A stretch of DNA of 64,000 nt from Arthonia radiata (Eukaryota > Ascomycota > Arthoniomycetes > Arthoniales > Arthoniaceae), in the NCBI GenBank assembly GCA_002989075.1, contig PSQN01000011.1, positions 310,001-374,000 on the forward strand. The letters run 5' to 3'. Positions 45,201 through 57,110 of the stretch are shown piece after piece. Every line of letters begins with the position of its first letter. The first letter of the stretch is position 1. The notes under the pieces are model-generated. The model was not told where the DNA came from. It was given only the letters and a program-made list of their open reading frames with translations, and searched no databases. The position numbers and the translations under genes were made by a program.

Positions 45201-48200
45201 CCTTCATCCTTGCTTCGCCTGCTCCGCAGCAACAACCACATTGAGATTCCCCCAGGATGGAAGGCGTGTTTCGTGAGGTATGGTCTATCGCTTTCGGAGC
45301 TACAGCACGCGCGAAGGATCGCGAAATGCCTCGATGATGGCTCAGACATGCTGCCAGAGCTGAGCGACTTCGCTCACCGTCACTGGAGTCCTGAGAAGCG
45401 GCCCGATTGGCTTCTGTTCGAGCTGGAGAACAACCTCATGATACGCAAGGTGCAGATCGACATCGCAAATGAGATGATCTCTCCGTCAACGGGTGGAAAT
45501 TCGGTCATGCAACTCAACATGGGAGAGGGCAAGTCATCCGTGATCGTCCCTACAGCGGCTGCGGCACTCGCCGACGGCGAGAACTTGACAAGGATCATCA
45601 TTCTCAAGCCCCTGGCAAAGCAGATGCTAAGCCTGCTCACCAAAAAACTCGGAGGGCTTCTTGGGCGCCGCGTCTTTTACACGCCCATTTCCCGTTCTAA
45701 ACAGTTCACGGAAAGTGAGGCGCAGAAAGTGCATGAAGCCTTCGACGACTGTCGCCGAGTGGGTGGTGTGCTTCTGATGCAGCCCGAGCACGTCCTGTCC
45801 TTTGGTTTGATGGGAGTTGAACGTTCGCTGGAGCAATCACCGGCTGGCAGAGTGATTCACCGCACGAATCGGTGGCTCTTGAGAAAGTCGCGCGACGTTC
45901 TGGACGAGAGCGATGAGCTTCTGAACGTTCGAAATGAGCTCGTTTATGCCGTCGGCAGTCAGCAAAACCTGGATCCAGGCCCTGAGAGATGGACAATGAT
46001 TCAAGAGCTACTCGGCTTGGTGCAGAGCTGTGCGCCTTCCGCAATCCAGGCGCAGCCTGACGGATTCCAAGCCGACGACGGCAGCAGTCCAGGTTGCGTC
46101 CCGCGACTCCGGGTCTTGACCGATGGTGCAGCGAACACGTTGATCAGTCTCTCTGTCGATCGAGTACTTCACGAAGGCCTTCGGAGCTTGCCCAAGAGGA
46201 TCTTGAATTCGCTGCCGCTCGATCACTTGAATAACTTCCTCCGGAACCCCAAGGCCTCGAAAGAGGTCCAAGACCACGTGGAGTACTCGTGTGGCGACGA
46301 GACCACGTGGAGGCGTCTCTTGTTTCTCCGTGGGCTCCTCCTCCCCAACGGCGTCGTTCGATTCGCTTTCCAGGCGAAACGCTGGCGTGTTAACTATGGA
46401 GCAGATCCATCTCGTACCAGATTGGCTGTGCCATATCGTGCCAAGGATGTACCATCCCCGCGATCCGAGTTCAGCCATCCGGACGTCGCGATCATCTTAA
46501 CTTGCCTCAGCTACTACTACAGCCACTTAACGGATGAAGAGCTTCGTCTCACGCTCGAGACAGTCTTTAAGCTTGACGGGGCTCCCGACGAGTATCACAC
46601 CTGGACCAGGGGTCTTTCGGACATGCCACAGCAATACAGGACCTTGGCAGGCGTCAACATGCGCGACCCTCTACTACAACAGACGGTGTTCCCCTTTTTG
46701 TGCAAGTCAAAGGCGGCGATCGACTTCTACCTCTCTACCGTCGTGTTTCCCCGAGAGATGAAAGAGTTTCCATCAAAGCTGTCGTCCTCAGGATGGGATC
46801 TAGCTCAAGTGAGGACTCATCCGGTGACTGGTTTTAGCGGCACAAACGACAGCAGGGCGCTTCTACCATCCTCTATCTGCCAGCGTGATCTAACAGCGCT
46901 ACAGAGCACAAACGCAAAAATGCTTTCTACGCTTCTGCGCACGGAGAACGAGTTTGTGCCGGTATCAGAGCGCGGCCCTGCCCGGGCGCTTAGCGCAGCC
47001 GATCTGTTAGACGCGGTAACATCTACGCCCTTGATTAGGCCAATTCGAGTCATCCTGGACGTAGGAGCGCAGGTTCTCGAAATGTCTAATCAGGAATTCT
47101 CTCGAGCCTGGCTTGAGAGACTCCCTTCATCGACGACACAGGCCGTAGTGTTCTTCGATTCGCTCGATGAGCCTTGTGTGCTAGATCGTGAGGGCAAGGT
47201 CGAGTTCTTCGCGACATCGCCGTTCGCACGGCGCATGGACCAGTGCCTGGTCTACCTCGATGAGAGCCACACGCGCGGGACTGACCTGAAGCTTCCGCTG
47301 AATTATCGTGCTGCTGTCACACTGGGACCTGGGCTGACCAAAGACAAGCTTGCTCAAGGTGAGTTCTTCAAAAATCAGAGTTTGCGGGAAATTATTGACC
47401 TTTACACAGCTTGTATGCGCATGCGGAAGCTTGGACGAGGCCAATCAGTCACCTTCTTCGCTTCGGGAGAGGTGACCAGGAAGATCTTACAATCTTGTGG
47501 CAAGACAGACGCAAACGACATCGAGATCGAACACGTGCTCCGATGGACAATGCAGGAGACTTGGTTAGAGATGAAGCGATGTGTGCCGCTATGGGTGACT
47601 CAGAAGACCCGCCACATGAAGCATCGATCAAACATGCAGTCTGCCAACAACGAGACTCTTCCCATACATGTGGCCCAGCAATTTCTTGAGCCTGAAGCAC
47701 AATCTATCGAGCAACGGTATGGGCCGCCGAACACTGCCAGCGTTGGTAAAGCTCGGAGCGACGGCGAGCGGACCAAGTACGAGGAGTTTGGTCTTTTAGG
47801 CACAGAGACTGCATCCTTTGAGGAAGAACAGGAGCGCGAATTATTGCCCGAGACCGAGCGGGAGCGGGAGGTCGAGCGGCCAACATCGAAGGCTCCAGCA
47901 ATGCATTCCGTTCATGCTGATGTTCGAGCACTGATCCAGACTGGGCGCTTCAGAGAACAATCACGAGCATTCATGCCTGCCTTTCAGCTGTTCCTCGATA
48001 CGACAGCTAGCAACACTTACACCGCAGACGTCGATGGCGAGGAGCTGTGGGTCACCAGAGACTTTTCCAGGACAGTTGAGCTAACGCATTCCGCCTCATT
48101 GGTGGATGACTATCTACGTCCTGTCAATTGGATCGCGCGACACCAAAGGAGCCATAACAAGCGAGATGTCTGCATCATCTTGAGCCCGTACGAAGCCAAT

Positions 48201-48665
48201 GAGTTGCTTCCCGACATCCGCAATAGCAGATATGTGGATTTGGCGATCTATTCACCACGAACATCGCCCATCGCCCGACCGCTGGAGCAACTCGCTTACT
48301 GCAACATTGGAGGACGTGCGACTCCAGTCGACGCGCGTCTCTCGCTTTTCCTCGGTCTCTTTTCCGGGCAGCTCTATATCGCAACATACGACAGATACAT
48401 CGCCCTTTGTCGAGCTGTCGGACTTTTCAGCCCGGCCGTGGGGGACTGCAAGGATGTGGCCCCAGACGGCTTCGTTGCTCCCAGCGCGCGAGACTCATTT
48501 GACAGCACCTGGAGCGCTGATTGCACGTTCACCACGAGCCCCGTCCAATTTTTGAAAGAGGTGCTGATGATGAGGCGGAAGGGACAGAACTCTGACCGAT
48601 CGCATCTCGGGCGCGTACTGGCAGGCGAGGCGCTGCAACAGGTCGATTTTGAGGATGATCAGTGA
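39254..48665 (+). CDS. Giant DUF6606-DUF3638-DUF3645 protein (3,099 aa), helicase-like motifs, intact
   Basis: Exons 39,254-39,542, 39,604-47,358 and 47,410-48,665 (9,300 bp) encode 3,099 residues. The start was chosen because MPDCAPSADALQYIYHHVFF begins the family's DUF6606 domain; splicing then gives LHVRAQNAGVV and LFEVAPTSQSV, as the family shows. DUF3638 lies at about residues 2,040-2,250 with QLNMGEGKSSVIVP (residue ~2,068, Walker A-like, recalling SecA MGEGKT) and LDESDELL (residue ~2,197, like a DExD box). DUF3645 is near residue 2,366 (RLAVPYRAKDVPSPRSEF). Further on, YLDESHTRGTDLKLP (~2,649) and RMRKLGRGQSV (~2,683) resemble SF2 helicase motifs. A charged Glu/Arg segment (EEEQERELLPETEREREVE) precedes the C-terminal part. 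Family function is unproven; automatic annotation often calls members ubiquitinyl hydrolase. The length is as expected for the family, with no RIP damage and normal codon use. Confidence 0.92.
39543..39603 (+). other. Intron 1 of the DUF3638 gene (61 bp)
   Basis: GTGTGTC donor, CTAAC branch-type sequence at about 39,587, and CAG acceptor. Removal joins KPQ-D-CLGLHVRAQNAG in frame. Without splicing, the first exon runs to a stop at 39,563-39,565. Confidence 0.85.
47359..47409 (+). other. Intron 2 of the DUF3638 gene (51 bp, in frame, stop-free)
   Basis: GTGAGTTC donor and TTTACACAG acceptor. The length is 17 codons without a stop, so a simple open-frame call hides it. Removal converts KLAQGEFF...YTACMRMRKLG to KLAQACMRMRKLG, which is the uninterrupted motif of the family. 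Confidence 0.85.
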
Positions 48666-49109
48666 CAGGTATGTTGTCCTCGTTGTCTGCAAAACTTCGC
48701 GTGTACACTACTCAAGAGGAGACATTACGTCACTGCCAAGTATTCACTTGCTTTCGCTTTGACAAATACAGCGCTACGCGCATACCCCGCATGTGTCCTA
48801 ATTTAAGTAGAGTCTCAGATTGCAATCCAGACATCTGACTGTCCATCGAGAAGAACATGCTCGCGTGCACTGAAACTGGCGATTTGCGTTACCTAATCGC
48901 ATGTATATAATACCGCAAACGCCTCTTCGCCCTGACTCGTGCATTTTCTGACACTGTCAAGAATTTGCACGACGCTAATTACGTAAGCCTCAGCGGGATA
49001 TTTGATAACTTGAATACGCAACTTTTCGGCTCGGTCAGTAGAGATTCAGCTATACGCTGGTAGACTTGTCTACGCGGACTTGCCACCCTTTCAATAATGC
49101 TACAAGGCA
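48666..49109. other. 3' flank of the DUF3638 gene
   Basis: 3' UTR and intergenic sequence with no coding potential recognised. A TATA-like TGTATATAATA lies at about 48,902-48,912 on the plus strand. Confidence 0.45.
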
Positions 49110-49504
49110 CGTGCTTCGGACGAATGGCTCAATAAATTTAGAGAAGAGCAGAAAAAGTTCGAGGAGCAGTTCCTACATAAGACAAGACTACTCTGGCAGG
49201 TAGGCAGCGACAAGGTCGTCGTTCAAAAATTTGCCTTCTGCATGCAGCAACCACGCAACTCCTCACCTGCGTATTAGCGCTTCGCTGACCCTGATCCGGA
49301 AACAAGATTAAAGAGGTGACACCTCATAAGGTTAGCGAAGTGACCGCCACATGTTCCCAAGGAGCTGTCGTCCCGCATGCGCCTTGCGACCTATTAGATC
49401 AGGAATTTACATGCAGGCGGTTATCCCTGATTCTCAATACCTGTCGCACCGTGCTCGATCTTGTCGACGATGGCATTGACGCTATGATTGAGCATCTCTT
49501 CTAG
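49110..49504 (+). pseudogene. Possible decayed small gene, plus strand
   Basis: Plus-strand frames read DEWLNKFREEQKKFEEQFL and LLWQVGSDKVVV near 49,120-49,230, and later CRRLSLILNTCRTVLDLVDD near 49,410-49,480. These look like coding sequence, but stops and frame changes separate them and no family is recognised. This could be an intron-containing gene, a relic, or chance. It ends at the 3' end of the convergent F-box-like gene. Confidence 0.25.
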
Positions 49505-49973
49505 GTTTGCTAGCACCTTCCACTCTCACTAGCTTCCCAATAATACTAGGAATCGCATCAGCCACCTGCTCCATCGCGGATGCGTCCATAAGCGAATGGT
49601 CCTCTAAAAACTTGGTGTTTTCGGACGGATCGTAAACGAGGAAAGATTCTGTGAAGGAATCATCAAGTTGCACATCGCACAATTTCTTGGAGAGCGCTCT
49701 CAATCTGCATTCTTGCTCGCTCATGGCTGTAATCACACTGCGAAGATGCTGCTTTGATACTGTGGCCAATTCGAACACATAGCGGGCGTACCACTTTCGA
49801 ATTACGCAGCCGCAATCTTTTCCCCAAACGTCTCTAGAAAAAACCGTGTCGTCAGTTTCGTCGTCGATGTAGTAGTTGACGATTTTGTTGTGTAGCTCAG
49901 ATGGCAGATAAGGCACACGAACGCCTTGCTTCGTTGAGTTGTGTCTGACTATTTGGCCGTCGACTGGTGACAT
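49482..49973 (-). CDS. F-box-like hypothetical protein (163 aa)
   Basis: Complete single-exon frame from the ATG at 49,973 to TAG. The N-terminal VPYLPSELHNKIVNYYI resembles the 'LP.EL...I..Y' start of fungal F-box-like proteins. The rest is mixed: a Cys/Trp-containing segment (GKDCGCVIRKWYARYVFELA), then an acidic C-terminal half. No membrane segment or signal peptide is visible. F-box proteins recruit substrates to SCF ubiquitin ligases, but the fit here is weak and the protein is short. It is the last gene of the island before the LINE at about 50,100. Confidence 0.5.
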   Translation of the reverse strand: MSPVDGQIVRHNSTKQGVRVPYLPSELHNKIVNYYIDDETDDTVFSRDVWGKDCGCVIRKWYARYVFELATVSKQHLRSVITAMSEQECRLRALSKKLCDVQLDDSFTESFLVYDPSENTKFLEDHSLMDASAMEQVADAIPSIIGKLVRVEGASKPRRDAQS

Positions 49974-50229
49974 AATGTCGGGAATGTTGCTTGTTAAATA
50001 GGCTGGGAATTCCTAACGCATTAGTCAAGATAGAGAGGTTCATTGATCACTGAAATTTGCAGTGCTAATGCAGCTGATGTCAGAGATCACAGTGTAACGG
50101 CTGCATAGCCAAGTTCCCGAACCAGCCTCGAAAGAATTACCAAGACAGGTAATAGAGCTATCACCGGCGGGGCCTGGCACGCATATCAGCGGACAGACCG
50201 CAGACACGATTCTACCAGAACGACCTACA

Positions 50230-51199
50230 ATGGCGCCAAGAACGCGCCACCAGCCACCAAACCCCCTTGAAGTTCTTAATAACGGCGTCGAGCTATCAGC
50301 AGACACAGAAATGACCCAGAATGGGCCAGAGCAAGAGCAGGAACACGAGTAGGAGGGTCCGAGTGCCCTTCGGGAAGTTGCTGGCAGCAAAAGGATCCGT
50401 AAGCCGTCAGCAAAGAAGCAGAAAAATAATAGATATACCGTAACAAAGATTGTAGAAGAAACAATGTTAGCTACGCTTAGCTCTCTAGTTAAGCAGGTCA
50501 ATAGGATAATAGGTTAGATAGCGTCGATAAAAGTGTCTATAGCGGCACTAGTAAAAGAGAACAAGAAGCTTAGGGCTTCTATTACAGGAAATGAAGGCTC
50601 TACGGGTATTATAATCTTATAGACTAGACAGAATGCATATAGCGGCCCTACTATCGCAATTACAAAAGATTCTGTTCTAAAGCAAGCTTCGTACGTTAAG
50701 ATTAGTACTACTAGTATAGCGCGCAGCTCCGACCTAGTACAACTAACGGCACCTCAACAATAAAGACCCTAAATATATAAGATCTCGCTTAACTTGCGAG
50801 ACGTAAGTAAATCGGCGTAGTAGAGCGTTAATTCGACGAACTCTATTGTAGTACGCTAGAAAATTTAAACTAGCTTTAAAAGCTTTAAGCCGCTTCGCAC
50901 AACTTAAATTTAGAAATTTATAAAATCGCGGGACAACAATATAGTTATAATTAAGCTACTTAAGAAGAACAAGAAACGATTTAGAAACAGTATAGATATA
51001 TAAATACGCCGATATTTTGAGGAAGGCCGTGTATCCGGCCGCTAATAGTACTTAGTAAAGCTTAACCGAATTCTAAAAGACTTTATACTATACAACAGAG
51101 AGATAAGAGATAGCCTTAGAGAGGACTTCTATAAGAAGAACGGGTATTACCTGGTAGCAATCCGGCAAATCGGGTAGCAGAAGGACTACAAACAGTATT
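50230..51199 (+). mobile_element. Tad1-like LINE, ORF1 5' part (split by gypsy insertion)
   Basis: ORF1 starts at the ATG at 50,230 (MAPRTRHQPPNPLEVLNNGV). It continues through an RIP-type stop into a basic segment (SKRIRKPSAKKQKNNRYT), a coiled coil (LSSLVKQVNRIIG and LVKENKKLRAS), and a conserved block ending QKDYKQ at 51,194. Gypsy copy 3 interrupts it at 51,200. Across the empty site, using one GTATT, the frame continues at 58,356. Composition changes at about 50,150-50,400, marking the end of the island. ORF1 of Tad1-type LINEs is a nucleic-acid-binding protein that packages the RNA. Confidence 0.8.
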
Positions 51200-51671
51200 T
51201 ATTACGAGCACCAGCTCTAGACGGCCTAGCGCACGCCTAAGCGTTAACTACTACCAATTATCTTAGCCCTACCAGCATTATTTCTGACTAAGCCTATAAA
51301 CCCGCTGTAGGCATTATTGAACAAGACGGCTATAAGAGCCTACATTCTCTATAAACCCGATATAGATATTATCGGGTTAGCGAATACCAAGGAACTCTCC
51401 CTATATACCTTAGACTATATAGTTAGACTAATAGCCAACCTTAGAATAAACTTTAGTCTGTTAACTTAATATCTAAATACAAGTTTCTTAACTCTATTTA
51501 GGTAACGTACTTTATCTTCTATCTAAATTAGTTAAGCTCCTCTTACCTTCTGTAATCTGTCTCGCCTCTTCTACCTTTTAGTCTCTAGCACACAAGATAC
51601 CTACTACCAAGGTCGATAAGTACACAAGGCAAGTGAGCCTTAGTTCGGTTCTCCCAGCAACTAGCGTTATA
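51200..51671 (+). repeat. 5' LTR of gypsy copy 3 (variant A, 472 bp)
   Basis: Starts TATTACGAGCACC (mutated from TGTTACGAGC, kept in the 3' LTR) and ends CTAGCGTTATA. The sequence after it (CTTTAACAGACTCGC) is shared with copies 1 and 2. It does not begin with the TGG expected for common tRNA primers, so priming may be atypical. Confidence 0.85.
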
Positions 51672-51713
51672 CTTTAACAGACTCGCTACGAAAGTAGAGA
51701 AAGGAGATTAATT

Positions 51714-53400
51714 ATGTTTACTACTTCGGTACCTAATAGCCGCGACGCTACGAACAGGCTAGCTAGCAAAATAGCCGCCATAGATAAGATATCGGACGTT
51801 AACACTAAGATAGGTAAAAGCTTCTCTGATAAACGTTCTGAACTTACTTTATTTCTAATACGCTTAACCGTATATTTTAAGACTCCTAAGAATCAGTTCC
51901 CGAATAACAGCACTATAGTTTTGTTTGCCGCATTCTACATAAATAGCGAGGCATACAAATAGTTTAACTTCTATCTCGAAGACTACCTCTACAAGGTACC
52001 TAACAAACGATAAGAAGAGACTGACGAGCTCTTCTCTAGCTTTACTGCATTTCAGCAAAAGCTCCGACAGGTATACAGGAATACAGATTCCGGACGTACT
52101 GCTGTACGTAAACTTAAGACACTCCGTTAGATAGAACCAGCCAGCCGATACGCCGCTGAGTTCCTGCAGTATGCTAACTAAACCGGATAGAATAAAGGAC
52201 CCCTAGTTAACACCTTTTATAAAGGCTTAAAGGACTATATCAAGGAAATTATCTATATCCGTAGAGAAAAGTTTACTGAACTAGAGAAGTTTATAGAACG
52301 AGCTAAGAAAATCGACGACAGTAACTTTAAACGACAGTTAGAAAAGAAAGAAACTAACTTAGGTAAGTTCGTCTAGACTCGAAGTAAGCACAACTTACAA
52401 TAAGACCGGGGTAATTTAATAGAATTAGACTTTACAAAGCCCCGTAGAAAACTAAACAACTAGAAACGAGAATACAGAATAAAGAACAAGCTATGCTTAT
52501 ATTACGGAAAACCAGAGCATTAAGTTAAAGAATGCCGTTCTAAGAAATAACAGTACAACAGTACTAGCAGAAACGGGTACAACGATCGACCCTAGAAACC
52601 CTATTTTCTACGACAACATTTCAATATAACTACCTAGACACAGGAGGACACCCATTAGGTTACTTCTAACGAAAAGCACAACAAATAGAACTTATTTAAC
52701 TTATACAAGAACTGGGATACGGACATTGAGTTATAAGAGGAAATAAAGGAACGATAAATAAAATAGGAACAATAAAACCTATAGGACTGAAACAACATTA
52801 ACTGCACTATTTCGAGACAGTAGGTACAAGATACCGCTATACTACACGAAACACTATTCTAGACTGCGTGCTACAATAATAATTGTACGACCCACAAATC
52901 CGACAAATTGAGATTAGAATAGTAGCCAAAGAAACCGACATCTCCGAAACAAGGTTTAATACAAAAACTAGGCCTCATCCGAGGACGATCTAGGTCGTCT
53001 TACTTAGAAACCTAAGGGAAATCTAAGAAAGAACAGACCGTAGAGGCTAAGCAAGATAGCAGCTACGATACGTTATAGGCAAGACAACGACTTAAAGACA
53101 AAAATATAGATTCTAATAGTACGAAATCCTTACTCAAGAACAATATTAACTAGGAAGAATAAACTCTAATCCGTTGAGAAGGAATAATATAGAGACTTTA
53201 TTAGTTAGCCTTTTATAATAGAAAGTTAAGCGCTAATAAAGAAATTAACAATATTCTGGGATATATTTACTTACGCCTACGATAACTAGTAAACCACCTT
53301 ATTAGGAATTTAGAATTACGCAGCCAGTACTAATATCTTTAACTAACAATATACAACCTATAAACACGACAGATTTTGACTAGCGATAGTTGTATAATTA
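51714..53400 (+). pseudogene. gag of gypsy copy 3
   Basis: Starts at the ATG at 51,714 (MFTTSVPNSRDATNRLASKI). The first 82 codons are open. The capsid-like region continues through stops to a CCHC zinc knuckle at about 52,495-52,545, read CLYYGKPEHxVKEC, with one Cys changed to Tyr and Gly changed to Glu. It packages genomic RNA in an intact element. The 3' limit of gag against protease is approximate. Confidence 0.8.
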
Positions 53401-56400
53401 AAGTAGGGATCGTAAATAACAAGCTAAACGTTATAATAAGAGCAGTACTAGGACACCTTATACAGGAATTCTTATAGCAAATTAACTAACAATGGGTTCC
53501 GGTACCTAGATTACTCTAGAACGTATACAATCAACAGAAAAAAGACTAGGTCGACTGCTCCGAGGGCAGTAGTATCGGCCCGTCCAACGGTTAGACCCTC
53601 TAAGAGTCTAGCTCTGTATAAGCTCGGCTTTCTACAGAACATACCTATATACTCGAGCAACAATAAACTACAGAAATATTAAAATTATAATCGATTTAGA
53701 CGCAACAGGTAACTTTATCTCAATACGCTGCGTTGAGGAGTGCCAGATATAAACATTAAAAAAGAAATTACCCTACGTACTGTCTAGATTTTAAGGAATA
53801 GAGGGAAGAGTCGACTACGAGACTTTACCAATAAATATAATAATTAAGAACTATTAGGAAGAAATTATTTATAATATTGTAGATATTAACTAGTACTACG
53901 CCGTACTAAGTATACTCTAGTTACAACAATATAATTTAGAAGTAGATTAGAGAACTAAGAAGCTCCTCTTTACTAGGTACAAGTACTCTAAACAAGAGTC
54001 GTTCTACGGAACAAATACTCTACAAGCTATTTTTAATAGTAAGGATAAGGAGCGCGATAAAGAACTTATACGGGTTAGTACTACTATACTCCGACAGTTA
54101 GATATCTTACAAGAGAAGTTTAATATAGTATCTCGTCTATAGCTAGCTATACGTAAGTATAAACAAGAGACGACTATACGCTAACAATTCTATACGACGA
54201 TAAGTACTCAGTTAATTACTAAGATACCTAAGAGATACAATTAATTCCGATACCTGTTTGAAGAAGCTAAGCCGGACTCAGCTCTCCTAGAATACAAACT
54301 GTAGAATTATACAATATCTTTATAGAAGGGTAAAACGCTAATATTCGATCCAATATACTCTCTATTAGAAGTAGAAAATTAAGCACTCCGCAATTATCTT
54401 AACAAGAACCTTAAGAAAGGATTTATCTAAAAGTTAATATTACTAGTCGGATACCTAATACTCTTTATACTAAAGAAGAATAGCAAACTACGACTCTACG
54501 TAGATTATAGACAACTAAACGGAGTAACTATTAAAAACTAATACCCTTTACTATATATTAACGAAATAACAGATTAATTGTATAACGCGCAATAGTTTAC
54601 TAAGTTTAACTTATAAGGAGCATACAACCTAATTTGTATAAAGAAGGGCGAAGAATAGAAAACGACCTTCTATACCAGATACAGACTTTTTAAGTATTGC
54701 GTTATACCCTTTAAGCTAATAAACGCATTAGTATTATTTTAGAAATTAATTAACAACACACTTAGTAATTATTTAGATATATTTATAACTACTTATCTAG
54801 ACGATATTCTAGTATACAGCTGTATACTAGAAGAATATAAAAAACATATTAAAAAGATATTAGAAAGATTAGCGCGTGCCGATTTACAAATTAACATCGA
54901 GAAAACCCAGTTCTATTAACAATCCGTCAAATTTCTTAGATTTATAATTACTGAGCACGGTCTTCAAATAGAAGATTTAAAGATCTAATCCGTTCTAACC
55001 TAGCCTACACTAAAGAATATAAAACAACTACAATAGTTTCTTAGTTTTGCTAATTACTATAGGCGGTAGATATCTAACTTTAGCCGAATTACAGCACCGC
55101 TGTCTTAACAAACAAAACAATCGAAAGAATTCTTATAGACGTAAAAAGAACAATCAGTATTTAAAGAGCTTAAGAAAGCTTTTAAAATCGAGCCTATACT
55201 AGCGATATTTAACCTTAACCTACCAATTATTATAGAAACAGACGCGTTAGACTATACAATTAGAGTATATATAAGTTAAAACAATAAGGAAGGAAAGCTT
55301 AGACCAGTAGCTTTCTACTCAAGAAAAATGTTACCTACAGAATAGAACTATAATATTTACGATAAAGAGCTTTTAGCTATTATAGCAGCATTTAAAATAT
55401 AGCGAGCTTACCTAGAAGAAGCAAACTATACAATTATAATGTATACAGACTATAAAAATCTAACTTACTTTACAACAACCAAGAAGCTTAATTGCAGACA
55501 AGTTAGATAGTTAGAAACTATAGCTCTATACGACTTTATTATTACCTACAAGAAAGGTTCCAAGAACGATAGAGCCGACGTACTGAGCTGACGTCTAGAC
55601 TACCTTAATAACAAGGAACACGTCGAGCACGCAATATTCCGAGAACAGAATAATGAGATTAGATACAATTAATTGGCTATAACAATCGAGTTTGTTATTA
55701 AACTAGACAGCCGAATCCCAGACATCTTAAACGACTCTAAGACCTATCAGGAAAACGAGAAACGATACCTAGGATTAACTAAGAACAACAAAGACTATTA
55801 CGAATTCCAAGGCAAAATCTATGTCTCGAGGAATCTAATCCGAAATATTATTAGTGACTTCTACGATAACCCAACTAAAGAACACAAAGGCATCGACAAT
55901 ATTATAAAAAAGATTACAAGAATCTATTATATTCCGAGAATTCGATACTACGTTAAGAATTACATCCAAGAATACGATATATACGCAAGAACTAAGCACC
56001 CAAGGCATTTACTATACAGTAAACTATAACCACTAGAGACACCCGAGAGACTATAGTATACGGTCTTACTAGACTTTATAACTAAACTACTAATATTCAA
56101 GGATCTACTTACAGAAGTAGCTTACAACGCTATCCTCGTTATATGCGACAAACTAACAAAATACGCATATTTCGTATCTTACAAGGAAGCCAGCAACTCA
56201 GAACAACTAGCGTATACCTTCCTACAGATTATCTTAGCTAACTATAGTTAACCGTAAAGAATCGTCTTAAATAGAGACTAGAAATTCGTCTTACGATTCT
56301 AAACATCTCTAATACAACAACTAGAAACTAAGCAAAAAATATTAACATTATTCTACCCGCAAACAGATAGACAAACAGAACGAACAAATTAAACGCTAGA

Positions 56401-57110
56401 ATAGTATCTTTGGGCTTACATTAACTACCAGCAGAACGACTAAGTATAATTGCTACTAGTAGCGCAAGCGGCGCACAACGACACTAAAAACAATATAACT
56501 AAGACAACTTCATTCTATACCTTGTATAGCTATTACCCTCTTTAGAGAAGACAACTACACAATACTACCGAAAACGAGACAGCTACACAAATAGCTACAA
56601 GCATAAAAACCCTACACCAGTAGTTAAAGTCTAACAGCGAGTTTATTAACGAACGAACGAGACAATAGTATAATAAGTTAAAAACTACCCTAAATACAAG
56701 CATAAAAGAGGGGGAAAGAGCTTACTTGCTTATAAGAAACTTAAAAACTATTAGACTAAGCAAGAAACTTAACTACACTAAGACAGAACCGTTTAAAATC
56801 TTACAGCAATTAGGACCTGTAATATTTAAACTAGAACTCTTAAAGACAATAAGAATACACCCTGTATTCTATATAGCGTTATTAAAACTAGCCTACTTCT
56901 AAGAAGTAGAACGACCCAACTCTAAAATCCTTTCTAACAACTAAGAACCCGAGTACGAGGTTAAAACGATTCGAGCTTATAGGCAATACCGAGGCAAACG
57001 ACAGTATCTCGTAAAATAGAAAGGATATCCCGAACATAAAAATTAATGGAAACCGAAACAAAACCTAACTAACTACAAAGCTACTATTCGACAGTATTGG
57101 AATTAAAATA
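53401..57110 (+). pseudogene. pol of gypsy copy 3 (PR-RT-RH-IN-chromodomain)
   Basis: The protease motif IIIDLDATGNF (from DSGATGNF) is near 53,690-53,715. Reverse transcriptase shows YLDDILVYS at about 54,798-54,825, the only copy here with both catalytic Asp intact. RNase H lies at about 55,140-55,460. The integrase zinc-binding region is open at 55,673-56,029 (NIISDFYDNPTKEHKGIDNI, then YIQEYDIYARTKHP, where both Cys of the HHCC site read Tyr). The chromodomain at 56,945-57,110 reads EYEVKTIRAYRQYRGKRQYL and GYPEHKNxWKP. Multiple TAG/TAA stops inactivate it. Confidence 0.9.
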
